DNA of 64,000 nucleotides from an uncultured Clostridia bacterium (GTDB lineage Bacteria > Bacillota > Clostridia > TANB77 > CAG-508), in assembly GCA_948777935.1 (NCBI GenBank), contig CAQDYY010000008.1, forward strand, positions 1 through 64,000, written 5' to 3'. Shown here in pieces: positions 18,704 to 28,861 of the stretch. The number at the start of each line of letters is the position of its first letter. Position 1 is the first letter of the stretch. The translations under genes were made by a program, and so were the position numbers. The notes beneath the pieces were generated by a model, which saw nothing but the letters and a program-made list of their open reading frames with translations, made no database searches and was not told where the DNA came from.

Positions 18704-20837
18704 TTGGATAAAAAAGAGACAATTTTAGAATTTATAAAAGATAAACAATATGTACCAATGAAGAAAAAAGAAATAGCTCAAATCCTTATGGTTCCAAAAG
18801 AACAATATGAGGAATTACAAAGTATATTGGATACACTTGAAAGGGAATATAAAATAAGAAAAAATAGGAAAAATCAATATATACTGATGGACGAGCCATA
18901 TTTTCAAGGAACATACCGTAGGCACCAAAAAAGCTTTGGTTTTGTTATGTTAGAAGATGGAACAGAAATACACATTTCAAACATGAATTCAAATACAGCC
19001 TTAGATGGAGATATTGTTTTAACAAAAATATTAGAGGAAAATGGAAGTAACTTAAAAGAAGGAAAAATAGTTAAAATATTAAAAAGAGAAATTCACGAAT
19101 TAGTAGGAACATTTAACAATAGCAAAAACTTTGGATTTGTAGTACCAGATAATCAAAAACTAGGAACAGACATATTTATTTCAAAAAAGAACTTTAATGG
19201 TGCAAGAAACCTAGATAAAGTTGTTGTAAAAATTACAAAATATCCTGAAAAACGGTAAAAATGCAGAAGGAGAAATTATAGAAGTAATAGGAAAAATAAA
19301 TGTAGCAGGAGTAGATATGATGTGTCTAATAAGAGACTATCATTTGCCATATGAATTTCCAGAAAATGTACTAGAAGAAGCAAATAGAATATCAGATAAA
19401 ATTGCAAAAAAGGATATACCAAACCGTGTAGATTTACGAGATAAATTAATATTTACAATAGATGGAGAAGATGCAAAAGATTTAGATGACGCAGTTTGTG
19501 TAGAAATACTAGAAAATGGAAACTATAAATTAGGCGTTCACATAGCAGATGTTAGCTATTATGTAGAAGAAGGGTCAAATTTAGATAAAGAAGCATATTT
19601 AAGAGGAACTAGTGTATATATGCTAGATAGAGTAATTCCAATGTTACCACAAAAACTATCAAATGGAATTTGTAGCCTAAATGCAGGAGAAGATAGATTT
19701 ACATTATCTGTAGAAATGGAAATAAATAGCGTAGGGCAAGTAGTAGATGCAGATGTGTTTAAAGGTATAATTAATGTTACAAGAAGAATGAGTTATACAA
19801 ATGTTACCAAAATTCTAGAAAATTCAGATGAGGCAGTAATAGAAGAGTATAAAGAATATATAGGCGAATTTAAGAAAATGGAAGAACTTGCAAAAATTCT
19901 AGAAAAAAGAAGAGGAGTAGCTGGAAGTTTAGATTTAGATGTACCAGAAAGTAAAATTACTTTAGATGAGAATGGAAAAGCGATTAATGTTGGAAAATAT
20001 GAATTAACTTTTGCAAACTCTATTATAGAGCAATTTATGCTAACTGCAAATGAAACTATTGCAGAAAAATTTTATTGGTTAGAAGCACCATTTATTTACC
20101 GTGTACACGAAGTACCAGATTTAGAAAAAGTAAGTGAATTAAATAAGTTTTTATATGATTTTGGATATAAAATTAAAGGAAATAAAGAAAACATACATCC
20201 AAAAGAATTTAGCAAAGTATTAGAAGAAATTAAAGGAAAACCAGAAGAAAAAGTTATATCTACTCTAATTCTTCGTACTTTAAAAGTAGCAAAATATGAA
20301 AGCGAAAACAAAGGGCATTTTGGAATTGCAAGTAAATTCTATTGCCATTTCACATCTCCAATTCGTAGATATCCAGATTTGTGGATTCATAGAGTAATTT
20401 CTAAGTACTTAAGACAAGGATATGAAGTAAAAGAAGAATGGAAAGAAGAATACTTTAAAACTGCGGAGAAGGCTTCTGAACAATCTTCTGAAAGAGAAAA
20501 AGTAGCACAAAAAGTAGAAAGAGATAGTATAGATTTGAAAAAAGCAGAATATATGCAAGATAAAATAGGCGAAATTTATGATGGAATTATTAGTAGTGTT
20601 ACAAATTTTGGAATATTTGTAGAACTAGAAAATACAGTAGAAGGTCTTATTCGTTTTGAAAATTTAGGAGAAAATGAGTATTTTATTTATGATGATATGC
20701 ATAAACATTTAATAGGAGAAAGAACAAACAAAATATACAAATTAGGAGACAAAATTAAAGTTCAAGTAATCGAAGCAGATAAACTAACTAGAAAAATAGC
20801 ATTCCAAAGAGTAGAAGAGGAAAAGGAGGAATTTTAA
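18704..20837 (+). CDS. rnr: Ribonuclease R, +1 CGG shift
   Basis: RNase R degrades structured RNA 3' to 5' and helps trans-translation. Start TTG 18704 after AAGGAGG. Order: winged helix (1-65), cold-shock domains (FQGTYRRHQKSFGFV; LVGTFNNSKNFGFVV), RNB domain with FTIDGEDAKDLDDAVCVE and FTSPIRRYPDLWIHR, and a C-terminal S1 domain (YDGIISSVTNFGIFVEL). The frames join at CGG 19253-19255 (codon 184), giving YPEKGKNAEGEI in the second cold-shock domain. Joined length 710 residues. The next gene starts 2 bases after the stop. Confidence 0.93.
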
Positions 20838-20838
20838 A

Positions 20839-21387
20839 ATGAAAGAAAGTTTAGAACCATCTACAACACTTGCACCAATACCAGCAGTTATGGTGTCTTG
20901 TGGAAGTATGGAAGAAGCAAATATTACAACAATTGCATGGACAGGAGTTTTAAACTCAGAACCGCCACTTGTGTATGTATCAATACGTCCAAGTAGGCAT
21001 TCATATGAAATTATAAAACAAACAAAGGAATTTGTAATTAACATACCAGATGGTAACTTAGTATGGGAAACTGATTTTTGTGGAACTAAATCTGGAAAAG
21101 ACACAGACAAATTTGAAATGGCAAAACTTACAAAAGAACCATCTAAAATTGTAAAAGTACCATGTATTAAAGAATGCCCAATTAACCTAGAATGTAAGCT
21201 AAAAGAAATAAAGCCATTAGGCTCACACCATATGTTTATTGGTGAAGTTGTTTGTGTAAATGCTAAAGAAGATATTATTGAAAATGGAAAAGTAAACCTT
21301 GCAAAAGCAAATTTAATAACATATTTAGGAAGCGAATACTATGTTGCAGATAAAAAAGTAGGAGATAGAGGAATCTGCTTAAAATAA
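20839..21387 (+). CDS. Flavin reductase-like (FMN-binding split barrel) protein
   Basis: 182 residues. MVSCGSMEEANITTIAWTGVLNSEPPLVYVSIRPSRHSYEII and FVINIPDGNLVWETDFCGTKSGKDTDKF are typical of the flavin reductase-like/flavoredoxin branch that binds FMN. HHMFIGEVVCV near residue 130 belongs to the barrel. It sits directly after rnr with its RBS (AAGGAGG) inside the end of rnr, so it is translationally coupled. The natural electron acceptor cannot be deduced. Confidence 0.87.
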   Translation: MKESLEPSTTLAPIPAVMVSCGSMEEANITTIAWTGVLNSEPPLVYVSIRPSRHSYEIIKQTKEFVINIPDGNLVWETDFCGTKSGKDTDKFEMAKLTKEPSKIVKVPCIKECPINLECKLKEIKPLGSHHMFIGEVVCVNAKEDIIENGKVNLAKANLITYLGSEYYVADKKVGDRGICLK

Positions 21388-21428
21388 AGAATGTACTATG
21401 AAATGAAGAATAAGAAGGAGCAATTTTT

Positions 21429-22521
21429 ATGGCAAATATATTTGATTATATAAATTGGAGAGGTGATTTAAGTCTTAGAGAGTCAGAGTTTAATGAAATA
21501 GATAACTTGATTTTAGCACGTTTTTCATATTTTCCATTTGATAATATATTAAAAGAAGATGAGGTAATTACAATTGAAGAAGCAGGTAAAAGATTTAAGA
21601 CATTAGATATAGAAAAAGAAAGAATTCTACAAAAAGAAGATATAGACTTATTTCCAATAATGGCTGGGAGTAATAGATTTTCTAATATGAAAATTTCAAA
21701 TTACATAAATAAAATTAGTCCAGAAGAGGAAAAACAATTTTCAGCTATAACAATTTTTATGCCAGATGATACAATTTATATTTCATTTAGAGGAACTGAT
21801 AACACATTAATTGGTTGGAAAGAAGACTTCAATATGAGTTTTAGAGAAAAAGTCCCATCACAATTAGATGCAGTAGAGTATGTAAATAAAATAGCAAGTA
21901 AATATACAAATAAGCTTCGAATAGGAGGTCATTCTAAAGGAGGAAACTTAGCAGTTTATGCTGCAAGCTTCTGCGAAAAAGAGATACAAGAGAGAATTAT
22001 TAATGTATATAATAATGATGGACCGGGTTTTCATGAAACTATAACAATAGATCCAAATTATAAAAGAATAATTCCAAAAGTTCATACATTAATACCACAA
22101 ACATCTATTATTGGACGTTTATTATATCATGAAGAAAGCTATACGGTTGTACAAAGTACAGAAAAACGGTGTTATGCAACATGATCTATATACATGGCAG
22201 TTACAAGGAAAAGAGTTTATACATTTAGATGAAGTAGATAATGGAAGTAAGATTATAGATGCAACTATTAAAGAGTGGTTAGAACAAGTTTCACCAGAGC
22301 AAAGAGGAGAATTTATTAATAATGCTTTTGAAATTTTTCAAGCAACAGATGCAGATACTTTATCACAAATGAAAGAAAAATGGGTAAAAAATGCTCGTAC
22401 ATTAATTTCTAAATATAAAAGTTTAGATGAACAAAGTAGGAAAATGATGATAAAAACAGTGGAGGAATTGTTTGTTATAGCTAAAAACAATGTAAGAAAA
22501 AAGCCTAAAAATGATAAGTAG
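21429..22521 (+). CDS. Lipase-like alpha/beta hydrolase (DUF2974-type), +1 CGG shift
   Basis: 363 residues after joining. MANIFDYINWRGDLSLRESEFNEIDNL is the usual opening of DUF2974 proteins. YISFRGTDNTLIGWKEDF and the nucleophile elbow IGGHSKGGNLAVYAA (GxSxG) mark a serine hydrolase, and NDGPGF follows. The frames meet at CGG 22167-22169 (codon 247): skipping C22167 gives VQSTEKGVMQHDLYTWQLQG, the continuation expected for the family. RBS AAGGAG. The substrate is unknown, probably a lipid or ester. Confidence 0.88.
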
Positions 22522-22523
22522 AA

Positions 22524-22559
22524 AAAATTAGAGGGTTCAATTTGAACTCTCTAATTTTA
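22524..22559 (+). terminator. Intrinsic terminator
   Basis: AAATTAGAG-GGTTCAA and TTGAACTCTCTAATTTT form the stem, ending in T-rich sequence. Confidence 0.8.
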
Positions 22560-22726
22560 CGTTGTTAACATACTTTAAAAATATTGTAAAAAGCCTTGAC
22601 AAGTAGTAATAAAAACTATAAAATAACAGTACTTTTTAAATCTTAAACGACTTATAAAATCTTATAAGTTCGTATTCCAAGTACTTGTAAAGTAAAAAAT
22701 AAATTGATATAATGGAGGTGATGTTT

Positions 22727-22993
22727 TTGCCAGTCATATCGCAATTTTATGGAATTTTAATTAAAATGTACTATAACGATAATGAAAAGCACCATAGAGA
22801 ACATATACATGCACAATATTGTGAATTTAATGGAGTTTTTGATTTGAATGGAAATTTAATTAAAGGTTCCATGCCGAATAAACAAAAGAAATTAATTGAA
22901 GCATGGATTGAAATTCATAAAGAAGAACTAATAAGCTTATGGAAGTTGACACAAAATGATGGAAAATACTTTGAAATTGAACCATTAAAATAA
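22727..22993 (+). CDS. DUF4160 protein
   Basis: 88 residues from TTG 22727 (PVISQFYGILIKMYYNDNEKHH), spaced correctly from GGAGGTG. The ATG at 22721 overlaps that RBS. HHREHIHAQY is the DUF4160 hallmark. It is paired with a DUF2442 gene 16 bases downstream. The pair is widespread and has been suspected of being toxin-antitoxin-like, without settled function. Confidence 0.85.
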   Translation: MPVISQFYGILIKMYYNDNEKHHREHIHAQYCEFNGVFDLNGNLIKGSMPNKQKKLIEAWIEIHKEELISLWKLTQNDGKYFEIEPLK

Positions 22994-23009
22994 AAAATAG
23001 GGGGTTTTT

Positions 23010-23261
23010 ATGGTAGAAGATTTGGAACCGATTGCAATAGAAGTACAAGCAATAGAAGATTATAAATTATATATTAAATTTAATAATGGTGAGGAAAAAA
23101 TATATGATATGAAGCCATTATTAAATCATAAATTTTATCAAGGATTAAAGGATAAAGAAAGATTTAAAAAGGTAAAGCCAGATGGAATTAGTATCGAATG
23201 GGAGACAGGAGAAGATGTAGCACCAGAAAATCTATACAATGATAGTATAGCAATCAAGTAA
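23010..23261 (+). CDS. DUF2442 protein
   Basis: 83 residues: IAIEVQAIEDYKLYIKFNNGEEKIYDMKPLL, then GISIEWETGEDVAPENLY, the usual DUF2442 start and end. Cotranscribed with DUF4160. RBS is GGGGG. Confidence 0.87.
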   Translation: MVEDLEPIAIEVQAIEDYKLYIKFNNGEEKIYDMKPLLNHKFYQGLKDKERFKKVKPDGISIEWETGEDVAPENLYNDSIAIK

Positions 23262-23669
23262 ATAGAATTCTCTTTTTACAATTTTTACAACCTATTTTCA
23301 CAAATAAGACATATACATATAATAAAATTTCTTCTATAGAAGGGAGGAATGATATAAGTAGTAAATACATAATATAAATAGTAAGAGTGAGATATAAAAT
23401 AAGTCATATTTTGTTAGGAGGAAAGTAAAAATATAAATAAAATAAATAGGTGAAATACCCAACAAAAAGTAATTTTAAAACCGGCAAAAGTCTAATTTTG
23501 TCGGTTTTTGTCGATGAAAAGTTCTTTACAAATGTAGAAAAATAGTTTAAAATGTAAATTGTTAATTCATAGAAAATTAAGTTCGAACTTAAAAAATTTT
23601 CTTAAAGATTTAAAATCTAAAAGAATTTCAAAGCAAAGAAAAATTAAATAGGAGAGTGAGAAAGAAACA
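23262..23669 (+). other. Long gap before the sortase-like gene, holding a terminator
   Basis: The stem ACCGGCAAAA/TTTTGTCGGT with a T-run lies at 23478-23509. A strong RBS-like TTAGGAGGAAAG at 23415 is not followed by an ORF. An inverted repeat TTAAGTTCGAACTTAA lies at 23578. No known riboswitch could be recognised. Confidence 0.5.
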
Positions 23670-24215
23670 ATGTCAAACAACAAAAAGTGTTGCATTTGTT
23701 TAGTAACTTTAGTTATTGCACTTATTATATTTTTTCAAACTAATGTCCTAACAATAATGATATTTGAACTAAAAGGAAATACTAAGCAAAAGGAAGAAAT
23801 CACAAAAGAAGTAATACAAGAAACAAAAGAGAATGTAGAACAGTGGAAAATAGATATTCCAAAGATCAATTTATCTTATTCAATACAGGAAGGCACAACG
23901 CAAGATGTTATAGATAATGGTATAGGACATTTTACAGATACTGCATATTTAGATGGTAACATTGGGTTAGTTGCAGGATGTTATGGATATAATAAAAATA
24001 TTTTTGAAAATCTAGATAAACTACAAGAAAAAGATGTCATACTATATAGTTATAAAGGAGAACAGCAAGTTTATCAAGTGACTAAAAATATTATAATTGA
24101 TGAAAAAGATTGGACACATTTAAACAATACTAATGAAAATAAAATAACACTTATTACAGGAGTAGTAAATAAACCAGAACAAAGAAGATGTGTACAAGCC
24201 AAACAAATAAATTAG
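23670..24215 (+). CDS. Sortase-like protein lacking catalytic residues
   Basis: 181 residues: N-terminal signal anchor (about 10-32), then a sortase fold with WKIDIPKINLSYSIQEGT, GHFTDTAYLDGNIGLVAG, a central ENLDKLQEKDVILYSYKG and ITLITG...PEQRRCVQAKQ. In active sortases the histidine follows A-G/A and the cysteine is in TLxTC. Here these are Cys104 and Gly164; only Arg173 is kept. It is probably inactive in transpeptidation. The thioester protein gene follows 11 bases downstream, so it may hold or fold that protein. Confidence 0.75.
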   Translation: MSNNKKCCICLVTLVIALIIFFQTNVLTIMIFELKGNTKQKEEITKEVIQETKENVEQWKIDIPKINLSYSIQEGTTQDVIDNGIGHFTDTAYLDGNIGLVAGCYGYNKNIFENLDKLQEKDVILYSYKGEQQVYQVTKNIIIDEKDWTHLNNTNENKITLITGVVNKPEQRRCVQAKQIN

Positions 24216-24226
24216 GAGGAATAGTA

Positions 24227-25702
24227 ATGGAAAAAATAATAAAAAAAGTAATGATAATTTGTATGGTGACATGTATATTAATTATACAAACAATAGGACA
24301 ATGTAGAGCAGAAGGAGAAAATGTGGAGATTACAAAAATAGCATCTAAGGTTTTTCCATTTCATTATGGAGAAGAACCAAAACAAACTTATAGAATATTG
24401 CAATGTGGAGATAAAGTAGCATATACATTAAATAGAAGCATATATCCAATTGGTAATAATTATAGTGAAATAGAGCCATACAATAATAATGAATTAATAA
24501 GAATAATAGAAGCAGGATATCCTAACATTGAAATAGAAAAATTAGGGTTATCTAGTAGTGAACAAGCATATGTAGTAACACAAGAAGCAATTTATGCGAC
24601 TTTAGAAAATAAAGATTTAACTTTATATGAAAAAGAAGCATCATTAGGCACAAAAATGATTGATGCAATTAAAAAAATTTCATCTAAAGTAAGTGAAAAT
24701 GACATAGCATTAAGAGAAAAAAATAAAGGTTGGATAGATGATGAAGTAGATTCTAATTACTGTTATAAAGAGTATAGGGTTACGATGAAATCAAGAATAA
24801 TCGAAAATAGTATTTCATTATTTGAAGGAGAAAATTGTAAAATAACAAACGAGCAAGGTGATGAAATTACTGAAATTTTAGATAACCAAACTATAAGATT
24901 AACAGTACCAAAAGGCAAAGAGCAAACAATAAATGTAAAGGTAAATTATACAATTGAAATTCCTAAAGTTTATAAAATTATAGATGATAATAAAAATGAA
25001 TATTTAATTGTAGATTTCTATAATGAAAATAGGCAATATGAGTATAAAGTTAATACGAAAAAAACTGTTTTATTAAACATTAAGAATTATAACAAGGAAA
25101 CAAATCTGCCAATTAAAGGAAATAAGTTTCAGGTTTTAGATAAAAACAAAAATGTTTGTATTAAATGTATAGAAACCAATGAAGATGGGAGAGTAGGAAT
25201 TTATATGCCTATAGGAAATTTTTACTTAAAGCAAATAGAGACACAAGAAGGAAATCTTCAGAAAGAAATGATAAATGTAAATATAACAGGAGATGAAGAA
25301 GTAGTAGTACTAAATGTATTTAATACTACACTAAAAAAAGAAGAAACAGTAGAAAATGAAATTGAAATAAATTTAGAAGAAGAAAACAAACAAATAGTAG
25401 AAAATCATATAAAAGACATATCTAATATTCATACAAGTAATATTGAAAAAGAAATTATTAATCAAACAAATGAAACAAATATGCATAATATAAACTATTT
25501 TATAAATACTATTAATAGAAAGAATATAGCAAATTTGACAAAAGAAAATACATATGAAAATGAAATATTTGAAGATACAATATCTTATGAAAGAGTGCTA
25601 CCAGGTGAAAGTAGTAAAACTACTAAGACAAGAAGAGAATATCAAAACTATGTAGATTCTATTAAGAATAGTACTATATTACCAGTAGCATATAAAAAAT
25701 AA
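24227..25702 (+). CDS. Secreted thioester/Cna-B-like surface protein
   Basis: 491 residues from ATG 24227 (RBS TTAGGAGGAA). Signal peptide (about 1-27, ending GQCRAEG). Residues 40-130 look like a thioester domain (YRILQCGDKVAYTL; EAGYPN; YVVTQEAIYATL). Residues 275-365 look like a Cna-B/prealbumin fold (VLLNIKNYNKETNLPIKGNK; GIYMPIGNFYLKQIETQEG). The rest is asparagine/glutamate-rich. No standard LPxTG plus helix is at the C-terminus; VLPGES lies near residue 468. Likely secreted, perhaps covalently binding host or cell surfaces. Confidence 0.65.
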   Translation: MEKIIKKVMIICMVTCILIIQTIGQCRAEGENVEITKIASKVFPFHYGEEPKQTYRILQCGDKVAYTLNRSIYPIGNNYSEIEPYNNNELIRIIEAGYPNIEIEKLGLSSSEQAYVVTQEAIYATLENKDLTLYEKEASLGTKMIDAIKKISSKVSENDIALREKNKGWIDDEVDSNYCYKEYRVTMKSRIIENSISLFEGENCKITNEQGDEITEILDNQTIRLTVPKGKEQTINVKVNYTIEIPKVYKIIDDNKNEYLIVDFYNENRQYEYKVNTKKTVLLNIKNYNKETNLPIKGNKFQVLDKNKNVCIKCIETNEDGRVGIYMPIGNFYLKQIETQEGNLQKEMINVNITGDEEVVVLNVFNTTLKKEETVENEIEINLEEENKQIVENHIKDISNIHTSNIEKEIINQTNETNMHNINYFINTINRKNIANLTKENTYENEIFEDTISYERVLPGESSKTTKTRREYQNYVDSIKNSTILPVAYKK

Positions 25703-25717
25703 AATCATTTAAAATAA

Positions 25718-25747
25718 TTGACAGTTAAAGCCATAGAAGTATATAAT
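25718..25747 (+). promoter_or_regulatory. Sigma-A promoter for the CNNM-type gene
   Basis: Perfect TTGACA 25718-25723 and TATAAT 25742-25747 with an 18-base spacer. Confidence 0.75.
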
Positions 25748-25781
25748 AATCACATAATAAGAGCAGATAAGAGAAAGGAAA

Positions 25782-27107
25782 ATGTTAATGACACAAGTAG
25801 TTATTTTAATAATATTAATTTTAGTTAATGGGTACTTTGCAGCAAGTGAAATTGCATTTATTTCTTTAAATGATGCAAAAATTGCAAAACAAGCAAAAGA
25901 AGGAAATAAAAAAGCAAAACAAATCTTAAAAATGCTAGAAAATCCAAGTAGATTTTTAGCAACAATTCAAATAGGAATTACACTAGCAGGGTTTTTATCA
26001 AGTGCTTTTGCATCAGATGCATTTGCAAGTAAACTTGCTCCAATTTTAAACGGGTGGATTCCAGCAGTATCTATAGGAGTATGGCAAAGTATATCTATTA
26101 TAATAATTACTATAATATTGTCATTCTTCACTTTAGTTTTTGGAGAACTAGTGCCAAAACGATTAGCTATGAAACATTATGAAAAAATTTCATATATGAC
26201 AATAGGAGTTATTAGAGCAATATATGTTGTTACTATACCATTTGTAAAGTTATTAACTTTATCTACAAACCTAGTATCAAAGATATTTGGTGTTTCAGAA
26301 AAAGATGAAGAAGTTGTAACAGAAGAAGAAATAAAAATGATGGTAGATGAAGGTGAGGAAAAAGGATCTATTAAAGAAGAAGAAAAGAATTTAATAAATA
26401 ATGTATTTGAATTTAATGATATTACAGTATCTGAGATTATGACACATAGAACTGATATTTATGCAATAGATATAGACCAAAATTTAAATGATTTAATACA
26501 AGAATTAGATGAATATAAATATAGCCGTATACCTGTTTATGAAGAAAGTGTTGATGAAATTAAAGGAATTTTGTATTTAAAAGATCTATTAAAATATCTA
26601 AAAAGCAAGAATGACATAGAACTAAAGTCAATAATACATCCTGCATATTTTGTTGCACAATCTAAACCGATAAATGAAGTATTTAAAGAACTACAAAAAA
26701 ATAATAATCAAATGGCAATAGTAGTAGATGAATATGGAGGAACAGCAGGATTAGTTACAATGGAAGACATTTTAGAAGAACTTGTTGGAGATATATTTGA
26801 TGAATATGATGAAATTGAAAAAGAATATGAAAAGATAGATGATAATACGTATTTAATTAACGGAAATGTAACAATAAGTGATGTGAAGAAAATACTTGAA
26901 ATTAGCATTCCAGAGGGAGATTATGAAACATTATCAGGGTATTTACAAGACATGTTAGGAAGAATTCCAGAAGATGAAGAAAAACCAATAGTTGAAACAA
27001 ATGAAGCAACTTACAAGATAGAAGAATATGAGGATAAAAGAATTTTAAAAGTAAAAGTATGTAAAAATAACACTATAAAAGAAGCAGAAGAAGAGGAAGA
27101 AGGATAA
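25782..27107 (+). CDS. CNNM/CorC (HlyC) family membrane protein
   Basis: 441 residues: DUF21 membrane domain (1-190; NGYFAASEIAFISLNDAKI), two CBS domains (about 215-335; VSEIMTHRTDIYAIDIDQN; MAIVVDEYGGTAGLVTMEDILEELVGDI) and a CorC_HlyC FAD-like C-terminal domain (345-430). Homologues take part in Mg2+ or Co2+ efflux and homeostasis. The WG-repeat gene begins 2 bases after its stop, so they are coupled. Confidence 0.92.
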   Translation: MLMTQVVILIILILVNGYFAASEIAFISLNDAKIAKQAKEGNKKAKQILKMLENPSRFLATIQIGITLAGFLSSAFASDAFASKLAPILNGWIPAVSIGVWQSISIIIITIILSFFTLVFGELVPKRLAMKHYEKISYMTIGVIRAIYVVTIPFVKLLTLSTNLVSKIFGVSEKDEEVVTEEEIKMMVDEGEEKGSIKEEEKNLINNVFEFNDITVSEIMTHRTDIYAIDIDQNLNDLIQELDEYKYSRIPVYEESVDEIKGILYLKDLLKYLKSKNDIELKSIIHPAYFVAQSKPINEVFKELQKNNNQMAIVVDEYGGTAGLVTMEDILEELVGDIFDEYDEIEKEYEKIDDNTYLINGNVTISDVKKILEISIPEGDYETLSGYLQDMLGRIPEDEEKPIVETNEATYKIEEYEDKRILKVKVCKNNTIKEAEEEEEG

Positions 27108-27109
27108 AT

Positions 27110-28850
27110 ATGGAGAATAATAGAAAAAACATAGTAATAATAGGAATAATTACGGTATTAATAGTAAGTATTATACTAGGAATTTATTTGTATAAAGATT
27201 ATCAAAATAAAAAGTATGAAGTAGAAGAAATAGCAAACTACTTATATTATTCGATATATGAAAATGGAAAAATGGGTGTTATTGATACAAAAGGAAATAT
27301 TGTAGTAGAGCCAGAATATGATAATGTAAATATACCAAATCCAGAAAAGGCAGTATTTATATGCTTAAAAAGCGATAAAACTATTGTAAAGAATGATAAA
27401 AAAGAAACACTATTTGAAAAATTTGAAGAAGTAAGCCGGTATAAATACAAAAGGTACTCTAAATAGTATTCCATATGAAAAAAGAGTATTACGATATAAA
27501 GAAAATGATAAATATGGTTTAATAAACTATGAAGGGAAAGTGATTACAAAACCAATTTATGAAGAAATTGAAAGCCTAGAAAATAAAGAAGGAGAACTTT
27601 TAGTAAAAAAGGATGGAAAATATGGAGTTATAAGCCAAAAAGGAGCTTGTATTATTAAAAATGAATATGATGGAATAATAGCAGATGGGTATTATGATGA
27701 ACAGCATAAATATGCATTATCTGGTTATATAGTATTACTAAAAACTGAAGAAGGGTATCGTTATGGATATATAAATTATAAAAGAAAAAAAGTATTAGAT
27801 GTTAATTATAATGATATTTATAGAGAATTAGGAATAGAAGACCCCGAAAATGCATATTTAGAAATAACAAGAAATGGACAAGTAGGCTTAGTAAAAAATA
27901 GAGAAATAATTATTAAAACTGTATATCAAAGTATAGAATATGATAACAACAATAACATATTTATTTTACAAAGGGGTTCTAAAAAGGGAATTTCAAATAC
28001 TACTGGAAAAATAATTGTACCAGTACAATATGACCAAATTAATATAAAAGGTATCAGGATACAAGCAGTGGGAAATGATGGAATAACTACATATTTTGAT
28101 ATATCTGGAAACAAGTTAGATGAAATCAATTACCAAACTATACGAAAGACTGCAAATGAAAATTATTTTATTACAATAAATTCAGATGAAAAATACGGAA
28201 TTGTAGATAACACTGGAAAAGTAATATTAGATAACAAATATAGATATTTAGAATATATACATGAAGACTATTTTATTGCATCAAATGAACAAGGATACTT
28301 AGGAATTATAAACAATTTGGGAGAAACTAAAGTAGAATTTAAGTACGAAGTATTGCAAAAAGTGGGTAACTCTAATGTAATTGAAGCAAAAATTTTAAAA
28401 GATAGTATAACAGATGTATATTCTAGTAAATTAGAAAAAATATATTCAAACAAAAATATAGATATTTCTTTAAAGGAAAATTATATCAAAATATATTCAA
28501 AAGATGATATAGCATATTTTGATAAAAAAGGAAATGTATTACTAAATACACAAATACAAGATGTAGCTCTATATTCTAAAAAGCAAAACGATAAATGGGG
28601 ATTAGTAGATAAACAAGGTAATACTATAGTAGATTGTATTTATGATAGAACTACATCATCAAATGAACATGGTTTTGCAGGTATTAAAAAAGACGGAAAA
28701 TGGGGAGTAGTAGATGAAAAAGGAAACATTATAGTAGAGCCAAAATATAAAATAGAAAGTGAAAATAGTGATCCAGAGTTTATAGGTTCATACTATAAAG
28801 TATATTATGGTTATGGAGAAAGTTATTACACAAAACAAATAGTAGATTAG
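27110..28850 (+). CDS. Membrane-anchored WG-repeat protein, +1 CGG shift
   Basis: 579 residues after joining. One N-terminal helix (8-28) anchors an outward chain of WG repeats, each like MGVIDTKGNIVVEPEYDNV, YGLINYEGKVITKPIYEEI or WGLVDKQGNTIVDCIYD; I count about nine. WG repeats form beta-propeller-like folds of unknown binding. The frames join at CGG 27437-27439 (codon 110): skipping C27437 gives EVSGINTKGTLNSIPYEKR, so the repeat array continues. It may work with the upstream CNNM protein. Confidence 0.87.
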
Positions 28851-28861
28851 AGGAGAAAAAT

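Noticed and set aside
23262..23669. Riboswitch upstream of the sortase-like gene
   Set aside because: No known aptamer core could be found; only a terminator-like stem is clear.
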